NCBI GenBank assembly: GCA_963744005.1
Contig: CAVURU010000003.1
Coordinates: 2,046,001 to 2,110,000 of the forward strand
Length of the DNA: 64,000 nucleotides
Direction of reading: 5' to 3'
Source: Palsa-504 sp963744005
GTDB lineage: Bacteria; Actinomycetota; Actinomycetes; Streptosporangiales; Streptosporangiaceae
A program made the translations under genes and the position numbers. Position 1 is the stretch's first letter. Each line of letters begins with the position of its first letter. Below the pieces are notes generated by a model. The model saw nothing but the letters and a program-made list of their open reading frames with translations. It was not told where the DNA came from and made no database searches. Shown here one piece after another: positions 43,007 to 51,225 of this stretch.

Positions 43007-43498
43007 TCATGTCACCGGGACGATCGTGGCCTCGGCCAGTTCCCCGGACTCGATGCGCAGCAGGCCGAGCGTGCCGTGCGGCTGGCGGCGCCGGTCGGTG
43101 GGCGAACCCGGATTGAAGATCCGCAAGCCCAGCCCGCAGTCGGTCAGCGGGATGTGCGAGTGGCCGAACACGACCAGGTCCGCGCGCGGGAACGCGCGGC
43201 GCATCCGGGCCAGCCGCCCGGCGGCCGGGCCGCTGTCGTGCAGCATGGCCACTCGCAGCCCGTCCAGGACGAGCTCGGCGGCGGGTGCGGCGCCCCAGGC
43301 GGCCACGTCCGGGCCGTCGTTGTTGCCGAGCACGGCCGTGACCGGAGCGTAGTTCTCCAGCTCGGCCAGCACCGCGGACGTGCACACGTCGCCCGCGTGC
43401 AGGATGAGGTCGGCGCCGCGCAGCTGTTCGGCCACCCGGGGCGGGCAGGCCCGCCAGCGCCGGGGAGCGTGCGTGTCGGCCAGCACGACCACTTTCAC
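43007..43498 (-). CDS. YfcE/MJ0936-type metallophosphoesterase
   Basis: 163-residue calcineurin-like phosphoesterase of the small YfcE class. Metal motifs are VVLADTHAPRR (DxH), LILHAGDVCTS (GD), TAVLGNNDGPD (GNxD), AMLHDSG and VVFGHSHIPL (GHSH). Members hydrolyse cyclic or phosphodiester bonds in vitro with unclear physiological substrate. The start ATG is at 43498. It is followed on the same strand by the NYN-type and small membrane genes only upstream. Its 3' end meets the palindromic terminator. Confidence 0.93.
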   Translation of the reverse strand: MKVVVLADTHAPRRWRACPPRVAEQLRGADLILHAGDVCTSAVLAELENYAPVTAVLGNNDGPDVAAWGAAPAAELVLDGLRVAMLHDSGPAAGRLARMRRAFPRADLVVFGHSHIPLTDCGLGLRIFNPGSPTDRRRQPHGTLGLLRIESGELAEATIVPVT

Positions 43499-43504
43499 GG
43501 CGGC

Positions 43505-43762
43505 TCAGTCGACGTGACGCGTCTCGTGCTCGTGAATGGTCGGCATGAGCGCGGTGAGCTCCGCGCTCGCCTGCTCCGCGGCGGTCCGCTGTCGCTCGCC
43601 GGCCTGGGCGGCGGCCGCTGCGGCCGTCGTGACAGTGGTCAGCCGCCGGTCGGCCTCGCGGAGCCGCCAGCCCCGGCGGATGGCCTTGACCATGCGGTCA
43701 GCGACGAGGAGCAGGACAGTGAACAGGACAATCACGACAATGAGCAGCAGGATCACGGGCAT
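43505..43762 (-). CDS. Small single-pass membrane protein
   Basis: 85 residues from ATG 43762 (MPVILLLIVVIVLFTVLLLV), a hydrophobic anchor of about 20 residues. A basic, helical cytoplasmic part follows, rich in Ala, Glu, Gln and Arg (AAAAAAQAGERQRTAAEQAS), and ends HEHETRHVD. No recognised family. It starts 264 bp before the phosphoesterase start. Longer reading to 43828 adds residues without a good start. Possibly a coiled-coil membrane anchor. Confidence 0.6.
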   Translation of the reverse strand: MPVILLLIVVIVLFTVLLLVADRMVKAIRRGWRLREADRRLTTVTTAAAAAAQAGERQRTAAEQASAELTALMPTIHEHETRHVD

Positions 43763-43879
43763 CTTTCGTCTCGTCGTCAGCGGTGGGGAGGCACGCCCAG
43801 TAAAGCCCGTCCTCACAGCATTTTCCAAACTGCGCGTATACGGGTAAGCCGGGCGGATACCGTATCCCGCTTGCTACGA

Positions 43880-43956
43880 TGCTCGCTCGGCGCAGCTGTT
43901 TTGCGCCGGAGCGAGAGGGAGAGTGGGGCCGCCCGGTTGAACGGGCCGGGCGGCCC
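43880..43956. other. Two adjacent stem-loops, possible leader or terminator region
   Basis: First stem: CTCGCTCGGCGCA pairs with TGCGCCGGAGCGAG around a GCTGTTT loop, with one extra G, at about 43880-43916. Second stem: GGGCCGCCCGG (43926-43936) and CCGGGCGGCCC (43946-43956), a perfect 11-bp stem with a 9-nt loop. The second ends 4 bp before the stop of the NYN gene on the minus strand and could terminate that gene. Whether the first belongs to the leader of the 43762 gene or to an unannotated RNA is open. Confidence 0.5.
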
Positions 43957-43960
43957 AATT

Positions 43961-44401
43961 TCATCCCTCGAGCTGGGCCAGCAGCCAGCCCGGGCCCTCG
44001 ATCTGGGCCCCTTCGGCCAGGCACCGGCGGCGTAGCTCGCGATCGGCGGTCACCACCACGCGTCGGCCGGGAAGTTCGCGGACCACGGCCACGATGGCGT
44101 CATCACCGGAGCCGCCGGCCGACACGACGCGCACCCGGTCAGCCGGCTCGATCCGGGCGGCCGCGGCGCGGGCCGCGCCCTCCAGGACCATGACGACGTC
44201 GGGCGGACCGGGAAGGCCGGGCAGCAGCGGTCCGCCGCGGGCGGCCAGCCCAGCCAGCTCGCCGTGCAGGCGGGCCGCGGCCCCGGCCCGGTCCCGCCAC
44301 CAGCCGTCCGGGCGGGACCCCATGACGTTGGCCACGTCGACCACGACGGTGACCCGTTGGGCACCGCCGGGTGGCTCGGGCGCACCGTAAGCTGACCGCA
44401 T
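43961..44401 (-). CDS. NYN/PIN-like domain protein
   Basis: 146 residues from ATG 44401 (start uncertain because it overlaps the start of sppA on the opposite strand). The NYN-like core reads VTVVVDVANVMG (first Asp), then DRVRVVSAGGSGDDAIVAVV (second Asp pair), VVVTADRELRRRCLAEGAQI. These are positions of metal-binding acids in NYN/PIN-like ribonucleases. The protein resembles the actinobacterial YacP-like/NTP-pyrophosphohydrolase-annotated family. RNA cleavage is inferred from the fold. Confidence 0.8.
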   Translation of the reverse strand: MRSAYGAPEPPGGAQRVTVVVDVANVMGSRPDGWWRDRAGAAARLHGELAGLAARGGPLLPGLPGPPDVVMVLEGAARAAAARIEPADRVRVVSAGGSGDDAIVAVVRELPGRRVVVTADRELRRRCLAEGAQIEGPGWLLAQLEG

Positions 44402-46154
44402 GGCAGACGCTAGACTCCCCTGGCTGGGCGAGATCTCGAGGCTCGGTCCGTCCAGGCTAGGGCAGCGCCCGGGGGCGCCGCTGATTCTCGAGCTCGATCT
44501 CACCGACGGCGTCCCGGAGGCGCCCCCCGCGGACCCGCTGTCCGCGGTGCTGTCCCGGCGCAAGCTCCGGCTGCAGGACGTCATCGAGGGACTGCGCCGG
44601 GCCCGGCACGACGACCGGGTCCGGGTGCTGGTGGCCAAGGTGGGCGGCGGTCACGTCGGCCTGGCCCGGATCCAGGAGATCCGCCAGGCGGTCGAGGAGT
44701 TCCGCCGGGCGGGCAAGCTGGCCGTGGCCTGGGCCGAGACGTTCGGGGAGTTCACCCAGGGGAACCTGCCGTACTACCTGGCCACCGCGTTCGACCGGAT
44801 CTACCTGCAGCCCTCCGGCAGCGTGGGGCTGACCGGGGTGGCGATCGAGCAGCTGTTCCTGCACGACGCGCTGGCCAAGGTGGGCATCGGCTTCCAGAGC
44901 GCGAAGCGGCAGGAGTACAAGACCGCAGCGGACGGGCTGACCGAGCGCGGCTTCACCGGCCCGGCCCGGGAGGCCGCCGAGCGGCTGGCCGTCTCGGTCG
45001 TCGAGCAGATCAGCACGGCCATCGCCGAGCGGCGCGGCAAGCCGGTGGCGGACGCCCGGGCACTGCTGGACCGCGGGCCGTTCCTGGCCGCCGACGCGCT
45101 GGCCGAGGGCCTGGTCGACGCGCTGGGCTACCGGGACGAGGTGTACGCCGCCGTCCGCAAGGAGGCCGGCCCGGACGCGGTGCTGCAGTACGTGACCCGC
45201 TACCAGAAGGCCCGGGTGCTGGCCCAGCGGGCCCGCCAGCTGCCGAACCCGCGGGAGCGCTTCGTGGCGCTGATCCACGCGGCCGGCCCGATCAAGCAGG
45301 GCCGCAGCAGCCGGGGGCCGATGGGCAGCTCCATCGGCTCGGACACGGTGGCGGCCGCGCTGCGCTCGGCCCGGGCCGATGACCGGGTCCGGGCCGTGCT
45401 GCTGCGGGTCAACAGCCCGGGCGGATCGGCGGTGGCCTCCGACACGATCTGGCGTGAGGTGGTCAGGCTGCGCACGGCGGGCAAGCCGGTCGTGGTGTCG
45501 ATGAGCGACGTGGCCGCCTCCGGCGGGTACTACATCGCGATGGCGGCCGACGTCATCGTGGCCCAGCCGGGCACCCTGACCGGCTCGATTGGCGTGATCA
45601 TCGGCAAACCGGTGTTCGAGGACGCGCTGGGCCGGGCGGGCATCACCACCGACTCGGTGGCCGAGGGGGCCCGGGCGCGGATGTTCACGCCCATCCACCC
45701 GTTCAGCGAGGACGAGTGGGAGCGGATCAACGCGTGGCTGGATCAGGTCTACGCGGAGTTCGTGGGCAAGGCGGCTCAGGGCCGCCGGATGTCCGCCGAG
45801 CGGATGGGCGAGCTGGCCCGCGGGCGGGTCTGGACCGGGGCCGACGCCGCCGCCAACGGCCTGGTCGACGAGCTGGGCGGGATGGCGGAGGCGGCCGAGA
45901 TCGCCCGTCGCCGGGCGGGCCTGCCAGCCGGCGCGCCGGTGCGCAGCTGGCCCCGGCTGACCCCGCTGGACCAGCTGCGGCCGCCCGAGTCCAGCGAGTC
46001 CCGGCCCGCGGCCGCGGCCGGGCTGGGCCTCGGGCTGGAGGGCGGGTACCTGGGGGGCTACTCGGGCTGGGGACCGGCCTGGCGACTGGCGGCCAAGGCC
46101 GGCCTGCCGCCGTACGGGCCGCTGATCCTGCCGGGTAACTGGGTCATCAGTTGA
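44400..46154 (+). CDS. sppA: Signal peptide peptidase SppA, 67-kDa type
   Basis: 584-residue tandem-domain serine protease of the S49 family that degrades residual signal peptides. The catalytic Lys is K174 in QEYKTAADGLTERGFTGPAR, the nucleophile S374 in DVAASGGYYIAMAADVIVAQ. Both duplicated S49 halves are present: ERFVALIHAAGPIKQGR starts the second. Unlike Escherichia coli SppA, no membrane helix is obvious at the N-terminus. ATG 44400 overlaps the start codon of the opposite gene. Its stop is overlapped by the TTG of the flavin reductase gene. Confidence 0.93.
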   Translation: MADARLPWLGEISRLGPSRLGQRPGAPLILELDLTDGVPEAPPADPLSAVLSRRKLRLQDVIEGLRRARHDDRVRVLVAKVGGGHVGLARIQEIRQAVEEFRRAGKLAVAWAETFGEFTQGNLPYYLATAFDRIYLQPSGSVGLTGVAIEQLFLHDALAKVGIGFQSAKRQEYKTAADGLTERGFTGPAREAAERLAVSVVEQISTAIAERRGKPVADARALLDRGPFLAADALAEGLVDALGYRDEVYAAVRKEAGPDAVLQYVTRYQKARVLAQRARQLPNPRERFVALIHAAGPIKQGRSSRGPMGSSIGSDTVAAALRSARADDRVRAVLLRVNSPGGSAVASDTIWREVVRLRTAGKPVVVSMSDVAASGGYYIAMAADVIVAQPGTLTGSIGVIIGKPVFEDALGRAGITTDSVAEGARARMFTPIHPFSEDEWERINAWLDQVYAEFVGKAAQGRRMSAERMGELARGRVWTGADAAANGLVDELGGMAEAAEIARRRAGLPAGAPVRSWPRLTPLDQLRPPESSESRPAAAAGLGLGLEGGYLGGYSGWGPAWRLAAKAGLPPYGPLILPGNWVIS

Positions 46155-46717
46155 CCCAGCGGCCTGCGGCCGCCGCCTTGGCGGAATGGGCGGCGGGCGT
46201 CACGCTGCTGACCGTGGCCGACGGGCGGGACGACGTCGGCGCCACGGTCAGCGCGTTCTGCCCGGTGTCGGAGGATCCGCCGCTGGTGGCCATGGCCCTG
46301 ATGGAGGAGTCCTACCCGGCCGAGCTGTTCGGCCGGGCCGAGGACCCGGTCAGCCGGTTCGCGGTGGTGCTGCTGGCGGAGCGGCAGCGGGTGCTGGCCG
46401 GCCGGTTCGCGGCCGCCGGGCGGCCCGCCGCGCGGCTGATGCTCGGGGACGCGCCGCACCGGCGCGGCCCGGACTCCGGGGCGCTGATCGTCGAGGGCGG
46501 CCTGGCCGCGCTGGAGTGCGCGGCCGAGCAGGTCCGGCCGGCCGGGGACCACCTGCTGGTCATCGCCCGGGTCACCGGCGTGCCCTACGTCGCGGACGCG
46601 GGCGCGCCGCTCATCCGGTTCCGCCGCCGCTACCTGGCCGCGCCGTCGTTAGCCCGGAGCGGGACGGCCCGGCCGCCCCGCCAGACGGCGGCCACGACGG
46701 GCACGCCGGGCCGGTAG
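46151..46717 (+). CDS. Flavin reductase-like protein
   Basis: 188 residues of the FMN-binding split-barrel (flavin reductase-like) fold: AAALAEWAAGVTLLTVADGR, DDVGATVSAFCPVSEDPPLV, MALMEESYPAELFGRAEDPV and SRFAVVLLAERQRVLAGRFA. It may supply reduced flavin to a partner monooxygenase, though none is adjacent. The start TTG at 46151 overlaps the sppA stop (TTGA). The last 30 residues overlap the 3' end of the convergent hutI gene. The conserved TVSAFCPVSxDPPLV block supports the family. Confidence 0.87.
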   Translation: MTQRPAAAALAEWAAGVTLLTVADGRDDVGATVSAFCPVSEDPPLVAMALMEESYPAELFGRAEDPVSRFAVVLLAERQRVLAGRFAAAGRPAARLMLGDAPHRRGPDSGALIVEGGLAALECAAEQVRPAGDHLLVIARVTGVPYVADAGAPLIRFRRRYLAAPSLARSGTARPPRQTAATTGTPGR

Positions 46718-47829
46718 GCCAGGTAGGCGTGCGACGGGGCGTCCAGCAGGATCAGGTCGGCCCGCGCGCCCACGCCGAGGTGGCCGACGTCGGTCCGGCG
46801 CAGCGCCCGGGCCCCGCCCGCGGTGGCGGCCCAGACCGCCTCCTGGGTGGTCATCCTCATCTCCCGGACGGCCAGCGCAATGCAGAACGGCATGCTGGAG
46901 GTGAAAGAGGAGCCCGGGTTGCAGTCGGTGGCCAGCGCCACGGTGGCCCCGGCGTCCAGCAGCCGGCGGGCGTCCGGGTAGGCGTGCCGGGTGCCGAACT
47001 CGGCCCCCGGCAGCAGGGTGGCGACCAGCGGCGCGGACACGATGGCGGCCACGTCCTGGTCGCTGAGATAGGTGCAGTGATCAGCCGAGGCCGCGCCGGC
47101 CTGCGCCGCGACCTGGATCCCCGGGCCCGGGCCGAGCTGGTTGGCGTGGACGCGGGCGGTGAGCCCGCGAGCCCGGCCCGCGGCGAGCACGGCGGCCGCC
47201 TCGTCCGCGCCGAACGCGCCCTGCTCGCAGAACACGTCGATCCACCGGGCGTGCGGCGCGCACGCTTCCAGCATGGCCCCGCACACCAGATCCAGGTAGC
47301 CGGCCGGGTCGGCGGCGTACTCGGGCGGCACGACGTGCGCGCCGAGGAAGGTCACCTCGGGCGTGACCTCGGCGGCCAGGGCCAGGGCGCGGGCCTCGTC
47401 GGCCGCGGTGAGCCCGTACCCGGACTTGCACTCGAAGGTGGTGGTGCCCTGCCGGAGCATCTCGCCGGCCAGCCGCCGCAGGTTGGCCCGCAGCACGGCG
47501 TCGGGCGCGGCCCGGGTGGCGGCCACCGTGGTCAGGATGCCGCCCGCGGCATACGGGCGGCCCGCCATCCGGGCCGCGAACTCGGCGCTGCGCTCCCCGG
47601 CGAAGACCAGGTGAGCGTGGGAGTCCACGAACCCGGGCAGCACGGCCCGGCCGCCCGCGTCCAGCCGGGTGTCCGCGGCCGGCGCCCGGCCGGCCGGGCC
47701 GGTCCAGGCCACGGTGCCGTCCTGGATGACCAGCGCGGCGTCGGCCAGCGCGGTGAACGACCCGGCCTGCGGGTCGTTGGTGACCAGCTCGCCGATGTGG
47801 GTGATCAGCGTGCTGCGGGCCGGGGTCAC
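46630..47829 (-). CDS. hutI: Imidazolonepropionase-like amidohydrolase
   Basis: 399-residue amidohydrolase starting at GTG 47829, which overlaps the upstream stop by 4 bp. HutI catalyses ring opening of imidazolonepropionate in histidine degradation. The metal site is intact: GFVDSHAHLVFAG (HxH), CKSGYGLTAADEARAL, LTARVHANQLGPGPGIQVAA (His), SADHCTYLSD (His) and ALATDCNPGSSFTSSMPFCI (Asp). Overall length is normal. Urocanase (HutU) and later steps are not in the window, so it cannot be assumed that the substrate is imidazolonepropionate. Confidence 0.92.
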   Translation of the reverse strand: MTPARSTLITHIGELVTNDPQAGSFTALADAALVIQDGTVAWTGPAGRAPAADTRLDAGGRAVLPGFVDSHAHLVFAGERSAEFAARMAGRPYAAGGILTTVAATRAAPDAVLRANLRRLAGEMLRQGTTTFECKSGYGLTAADEARALALAAEVTPEVTFLGAHVVPPEYAADPAGYLDLVCGAMLEACAPHARWIDVFCEQGAFGADEAAAVLAAGRARGLTARVHANQLGPGPGIQVAAQAGAASADHCTYLSDQDVAAIVSAPLVATLLPGAEFGTRHAYPDARRLLDAGATVALATDCNPGSSFTSSMPFCIALAVREMRMTTQEAVWAATAGGARALRRTDVGHLGVGARADLILLDAPSHAYLAYRPGVPVVAAVWRGGRAVPLRANDGAAR

Positions 47830-48713
47830 AGCCGGAGCGGGACGCCGGTGAGGTCCTCGTACAGCTTCATGGGCAGCATCTCGCCGCCGGCGTCGCCGTA
47901 CGTGGCGCGGGCCCGGCGGTAGACCTGGGTGACCAGCGCGCTCAGCTCGGCGGGCACGCCGACCTGGCCGGCCAGGTCGACGGCCAGGCCGAGGTCCTTG
48001 CAGGCCAGGGCGAGGGCGAAACCCTCGTCGTAGTCGCCGTCGCGGAGCACTGACAGCACGTCGGCCTCGAGGAAGTGGCTGGCGGCCGGGCTGGCCAGCA
48101 GGCAGCGGCGCAGCACGGCCAGGTCCACGCCGGCCTGGGTGCCGATGGCCAGCACCTCGGCCGAGGCGACCAGGTGGGCGAACCACAGCAGGTTGAGCAT
48201 GAGCTTGACGGTGTAGCCGGCGCCGTGGCCGCCGACGTACAGGATCCGCTCGGCATCGCCCATGGCTTCCAGCAGCGGCCGGACCCGGCGGTAGGTCTCT
48301 TCCTCGCCGCCGACGAAGATCTGCAGCGTGCCCGCCTGGGCCCCGGCGGCCATGCCGCTGACCGGCGCGTCCAGGACGGCGATGTCGGCGGCCACGGCGC
48401 GCACCCGGGCGGCGACGTCGGGCACCGAGGTGGACATGTCGATCCACACCGAGCCGGCGGCCAGCCCGGACAGCAGGCCGTCCCGGCCGAGCAGGACCTG
48501 TTCCACGCTGGCCGGGGTGGGCAGCATGGTGATCACCACCTCGCGGCCGGCGCCCGCCTCCCGGGGCGAGGCGGCCCAGACCGCGCCGGCCGCCTCCAGC
48601 TCGGTGGCCGTCCTGCGGTACAGGTCGTGCACGACCAGGTCGTGCCCGGCGGCGAGGAGGTGACGGCTCATGGGACCGCCCATGTGACCGAGACCGATGA
48701 AGCCGACATTCAT
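47826..48713 (-). CDS. 3-hydroxyisobutyrate dehydrogenase-like NAD(P) enzyme
   Basis: 295 residues of the beta-hydroxyacid dehydrogenase family. The Rossmann motif is GFIGLGHMGGPMSRHLLAAG. The substrate signature is VLDAPVSGMAAGAQAGTLQI with the DAPVSGG variant DAPVSGM, and the catalytic Lys lies in GAGYTVKLMLNLLWF. The substrate need not be 3-hydroxyisobutyrate. Members also use tartronate semialdehyde and succinic semialdehyde-like compounds. It sits between hutI and the lyase homologue, 9 bp after the latter. Confidence 0.9.
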   Translation of the reverse strand: MNVGFIGLGHMGGPMSRHLLAAGHDLVVHDLYRRTATELEAAGAVWAASPREAGAGREVVITMLPTPASVEQVLLGRDGLLSGLAAGSVWIDMSTSVPDVAARVRAVAADIAVLDAPVSGMAAGAQAGTLQIFVGGEEETYRRVRPLLEAMGDAERILYVGGHGAGYTVKLMLNLLWFAHLVASAEVLAIGTQAGVDLAVLRRCLLASPAASHFLEADVLSVLRDGDYDEGFALALACKDLGLAVDLAGQVGVPAELSALVTQVYRRARATYGDAGGEMLPMKLYEDLTGVPLRL

Positions 48714-48722
48714 GGGGGCATG

Positions 48723-50186
48723 TTATAGGTCAGCGCCGGTGAGGTCGCCGCGGCTGATGAGCTCGACCAGCGGTTCCAGGTCCTCGGGCAGGGTGCCCTC
48801 GGAGGAGGTGAAACCGACCAGCTCCCTGGTCAGCTGGTAGGCGCGGCCGGTGCCCAGGCCGAGCTGGCCGCGGCCGTCCGGGCGGGCCAGCCCGCGCAGG
48901 TCGATGGCCTGGGCCGCGACGACCAGCTCGATGGCGGCGACCCGGGCGCACAGCTGGGTCATGTCGGCCAGCCGGCGCGCGGACAGCGGCGCCATGGTGG
49001 CCCGGTCCTCGATGCCCTCGCCCTTGACCGAGCTGGCCAGCTCGTAGGAGACGGGATGAGCCAGGGTCCGGGCCTCGACGGTGATGGCCTGGCCGGAGGT
49101 GGCCAGCTCGGACAGCGCGTCGTCGGGAGTGGCGATGACCGCGGCCAGGCCCGCGGCCAGCCCGGAGAACGGGGCCTGGAGCAGTTTGACCGCGCGCTCG
49201 TTCGCGCTGGTCACCACCGGGGCCAGGGCGATCCGGGCGAAGTCCAGGGCGGCGGCCAGCGGGCCGATGTCGAAGTTCCCGACCGACACGATGCGCCGCT
49301 CGCCGGTGACCACGACCGGGTTGGACTGGGAGGAGTTGAGCTCGAGCTGCAGGACGGTGTGCGCGTAGTCCAGGGCGTCCCGGGCCGCGCCGTGAATGTG
49401 CGGCAGGCAGCGGAAGGTGAGCGGGTCCTGCAGGAACCGGGCCGCGCCCGGCTGCCACAGGTAACTGCCGGCCAGCAGGCCGCGCAGCCGGCCCAGGGAG
49501 GCGGCCAGGCCGGGAAAGGGCCGGGTTTCGGCGATGATCGGGTGCAGGCAGGTCAGGTTGGCCCCGAAGGCCTCCAGGTCCAGGGCGCCGGCCACGTCGA
49601 ACGCGCTGATCAGGTCGCGGGCGTCGGCCAGGGCCAGGCAGGCCCAGGCAGTGGTGAAGGCGTTGCTGCTGACCAGCGCGAGGCCCTCGTTCTCGGCCAC
49701 CTCGAAGCCGCTGCGGGTGATGAGCCCGTGGGCCAGGTCGGCCATCGGGCCGAGGTCGCCCTGGCCGATCGAGCCGAGCATGCGGACCGGCGGGGTGAAG
49801 CCCTCGTTCAGCAGCGTCACGATCATCTCGGCCAGCTCGGGGCGGACGCCGGTGACGCCCATGGCGTAGCTGTTGGCCAGGCAGAGCATGACCCCGCGAA
49901 CCACGTCGGCCGGGGCCGCGGCGCCCTGGGCGATGCGGTGGTTGAGGACCAGCCGCTGATTGAAGCGCTGCTGCTGGGCCGGGTCGAGCAGGAACGCCTT
50001 ACGTTCCGCGACGCCGGTGGTCAGGCCGTAGACCGGCTCGTGGCGGTCGAGCACCTCGGTGACCACCGCGCGGGAGCGCCGCATGGCCGCGATGGCCCCG
50101 GGCGCGAGCGCGACCGCCTCGCCGTGCCGGGCCACCGCCACGACCTGCGTAACAGTCAGGTCACGTCCGCTGAGCATGATCGTCAT
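48723..50186 (-). CDS. Histidine/aromatic ammonia-lyase homologue lacking the MIO triad
   Basis: 487 residues with the full HAL/PAL fold (length of HAL is about 510). The active-site loop should read GSVGASGDLAPLAHL, with Ala-Ser-Gly cyclising into the MIO electrophile. Here residues 138-151 read GSIGQGDLGPMADL, one residue short and without Ala-Ser-Gly. The catalytic QDxYSxR block is QDPLTFR (253-259), so Tyr is also gone while Arg stays. Y53 in YGLTTG is retained, and the helical core matches (ELNSSQSNPVVV). It cannot use the standard MIO chemistry. It forms a unit with the dehydrogenase and hutI. The ribosome site AGGTGAG lies six bases before ATG 50186. Confidence 0.9.
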   Translation of the reverse strand: MTIMLSGRDLTVTQVVAVARHGEAVALAPGAIAAMRRSRAVVTEVLDRHEPVYGLTTGVAERKAFLLDPAQQQRFNQRLVLNHRIAQGAAAPADVVRGVMLCLANSYAMGVTGVRPELAEMIVTLLNEGFTPPVRMLGSIGQGDLGPMADLAHGLITRSGFEVAENEGLALVSSNAFTTAWACLALADARDLISAFDVAGALDLEAFGANLTCLHPIIAETRPFPGLAASLGRLRGLLAGSYLWQPGAARFLQDPLTFRCLPHIHGAARDALDYAHTVLQLELNSSQSNPVVVTGERRIVSVGNFDIGPLAAALDFARIALAPVVTSANERAVKLLQAPFSGLAAGLAAVIATPDDALSELATSGQAITVEARTLAHPVSYELASSVKGEGIEDRATMAPLSARRLADMTQLCARVAAIELVVAAQAIDLRGLARPDGRGQLGLGTGRAYQLTRELVGFTSSEGTLPEDLEPLVELISRGDLTGADL

Positions 50187-50229
50187 TGATTGCTCACCTA
50201 TCTACATCTGGGCTAGGCTCGGCCACTCT

Positions 50230-50239
50230 GGAACGTTCC
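50230..50239. promoter_or_regulatory. 10-bp palindrome between the lyase and transporter genes
   Basis: GGAACGTTCC lies in the 85-bp divergent region 50187-50271, 33 bp before the permease ATG. It may be an operator half-site pair for a regulator that is not in the window. The palindrome is short and could be chance. Confidence 0.3.
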
Positions 50240-50271
50240 GCGCAAGCGGCCCGGCAACGAGGAGGCCAGCG

Positions 50272-51225
50272 ATGGCGGCGTTCCTGCTGAGGCGGCTAGG
50301 GTTCATGTTCCTCACCCTGCTGATCCTCAGCGTGATCGTATTCTTCGCGGGCCAGATCCTGCCCGGCGATCCCGGCCGCGCCGCCCTGGGCAACTTCGCC
50401 TCGCAGTCCTCGGTGGACCAGCTCAACCATCAGCTGGGCGTGGACCGGCCGCTGCTGACGCGGTACTTCAGCTGGCTCGGCGGCCTGCTGCACGGCGACT
50501 TCGGCACGTCGTATGAGTACCGGTCGGCGGTGGAGCCGTTCGTCCGGGCCGCGCTGATCAACTCGGCCAAGCTGGCCATCCTGGCCTTCGTGATCGTGGT
50601 GCCGCTCGGCATCATCGGCGGGGTGATCGCCGCGCTGTACGCGGGCCGGTCGGCGGACAGGGCCATCTCGGTGACCGGGCTGTCGCTGTCGTCGGTCCCC
50701 GAGTTCGTGTCCGGCATCGTGCTCATCGTGATCTTCGGCGTCGAGCTGAAGTGGCTGCCGGTCACCGCCTCGGCCGGGACGGGCGCCACGGCCTTCAGCC
50801 AGTTCAAGCATCTCATTTTGCCGGCTATACCGCTCGTTTTGGTGTTGTTCGGCTACATTGCCCGTATGGCCAGGGCCGGGACCATCGAGGTGCTGAACTC
50901 GGACTACACCCGGACCGCCGTACTCAAGGGCCTGCCGCGGACCACGGTGATCCGCCGGCACGTGCTGCGCAACTCGCTGCTGCCGACCATCACCGTGATC
51001 GCCACCCAGACCGGGTACCTCATCGGCGGGCTGGTGGTGGTGGAGACGCTGTTCAACTACCAGGGCCTGGGCAACCTGATCTACAAGGCGGCGGTGAACC
51101 ACGACTTCGCCATGCTGGAAGCGGGGGTCCTGATCATCGGCGTGGTGTACGTGCTGGCCACCCTGGTGGCCGACATCCTGCTGACCTTCCTCAACCCGCG
51201 GCTGCGGACCTGGAGCACCCGGTGA
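50272..51225 (+). CDS. Peptide-type ABC transporter permease (DppB/OppB)
   Basis: 317-residue inner-membrane permease of the peptide/nickel importer family. It starts at ATG 50272 with AGGAGG nine bases upstream: FLLRRLGFMFLTLLILSVIV. The transport loop is LNSDYTRTAVLKGLPRTTVI followed by RRHVLRNSLLPTITVIATQT (EAA-like motif). Six helices are expected. Its stop overlaps the next permease start (GTGA). It heads a four-gene importer, divergent from the lyase genes. Confidence 0.94.
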   Translation: MAAFLLRRLGFMFLTLLILSVIVFFAGQILPGDPGRAALGNFASQSSVDQLNHQLGVDRPLLTRYFSWLGGLLHGDFGTSYEYRSAVEPFVRAALINSAKLAILAFVIVVPLGIIGGVIAALYAGRSADRAISVTGLSLSSVPEFVSGIVLIVIFGVELKWLPVTASAGTGATAFSQFKHLILPAIPLVLVLFGYIARMARAGTIEVLNSDYTRTAVLKGLPRTTVIRRHVLRNSLLPTITVIATQTGYLIGGLVVVETLFNYQGLGNLIYKAAVNHDFAMLEAGVLIIGVVYVLATLVADILLTFLNPRLRTWSTR

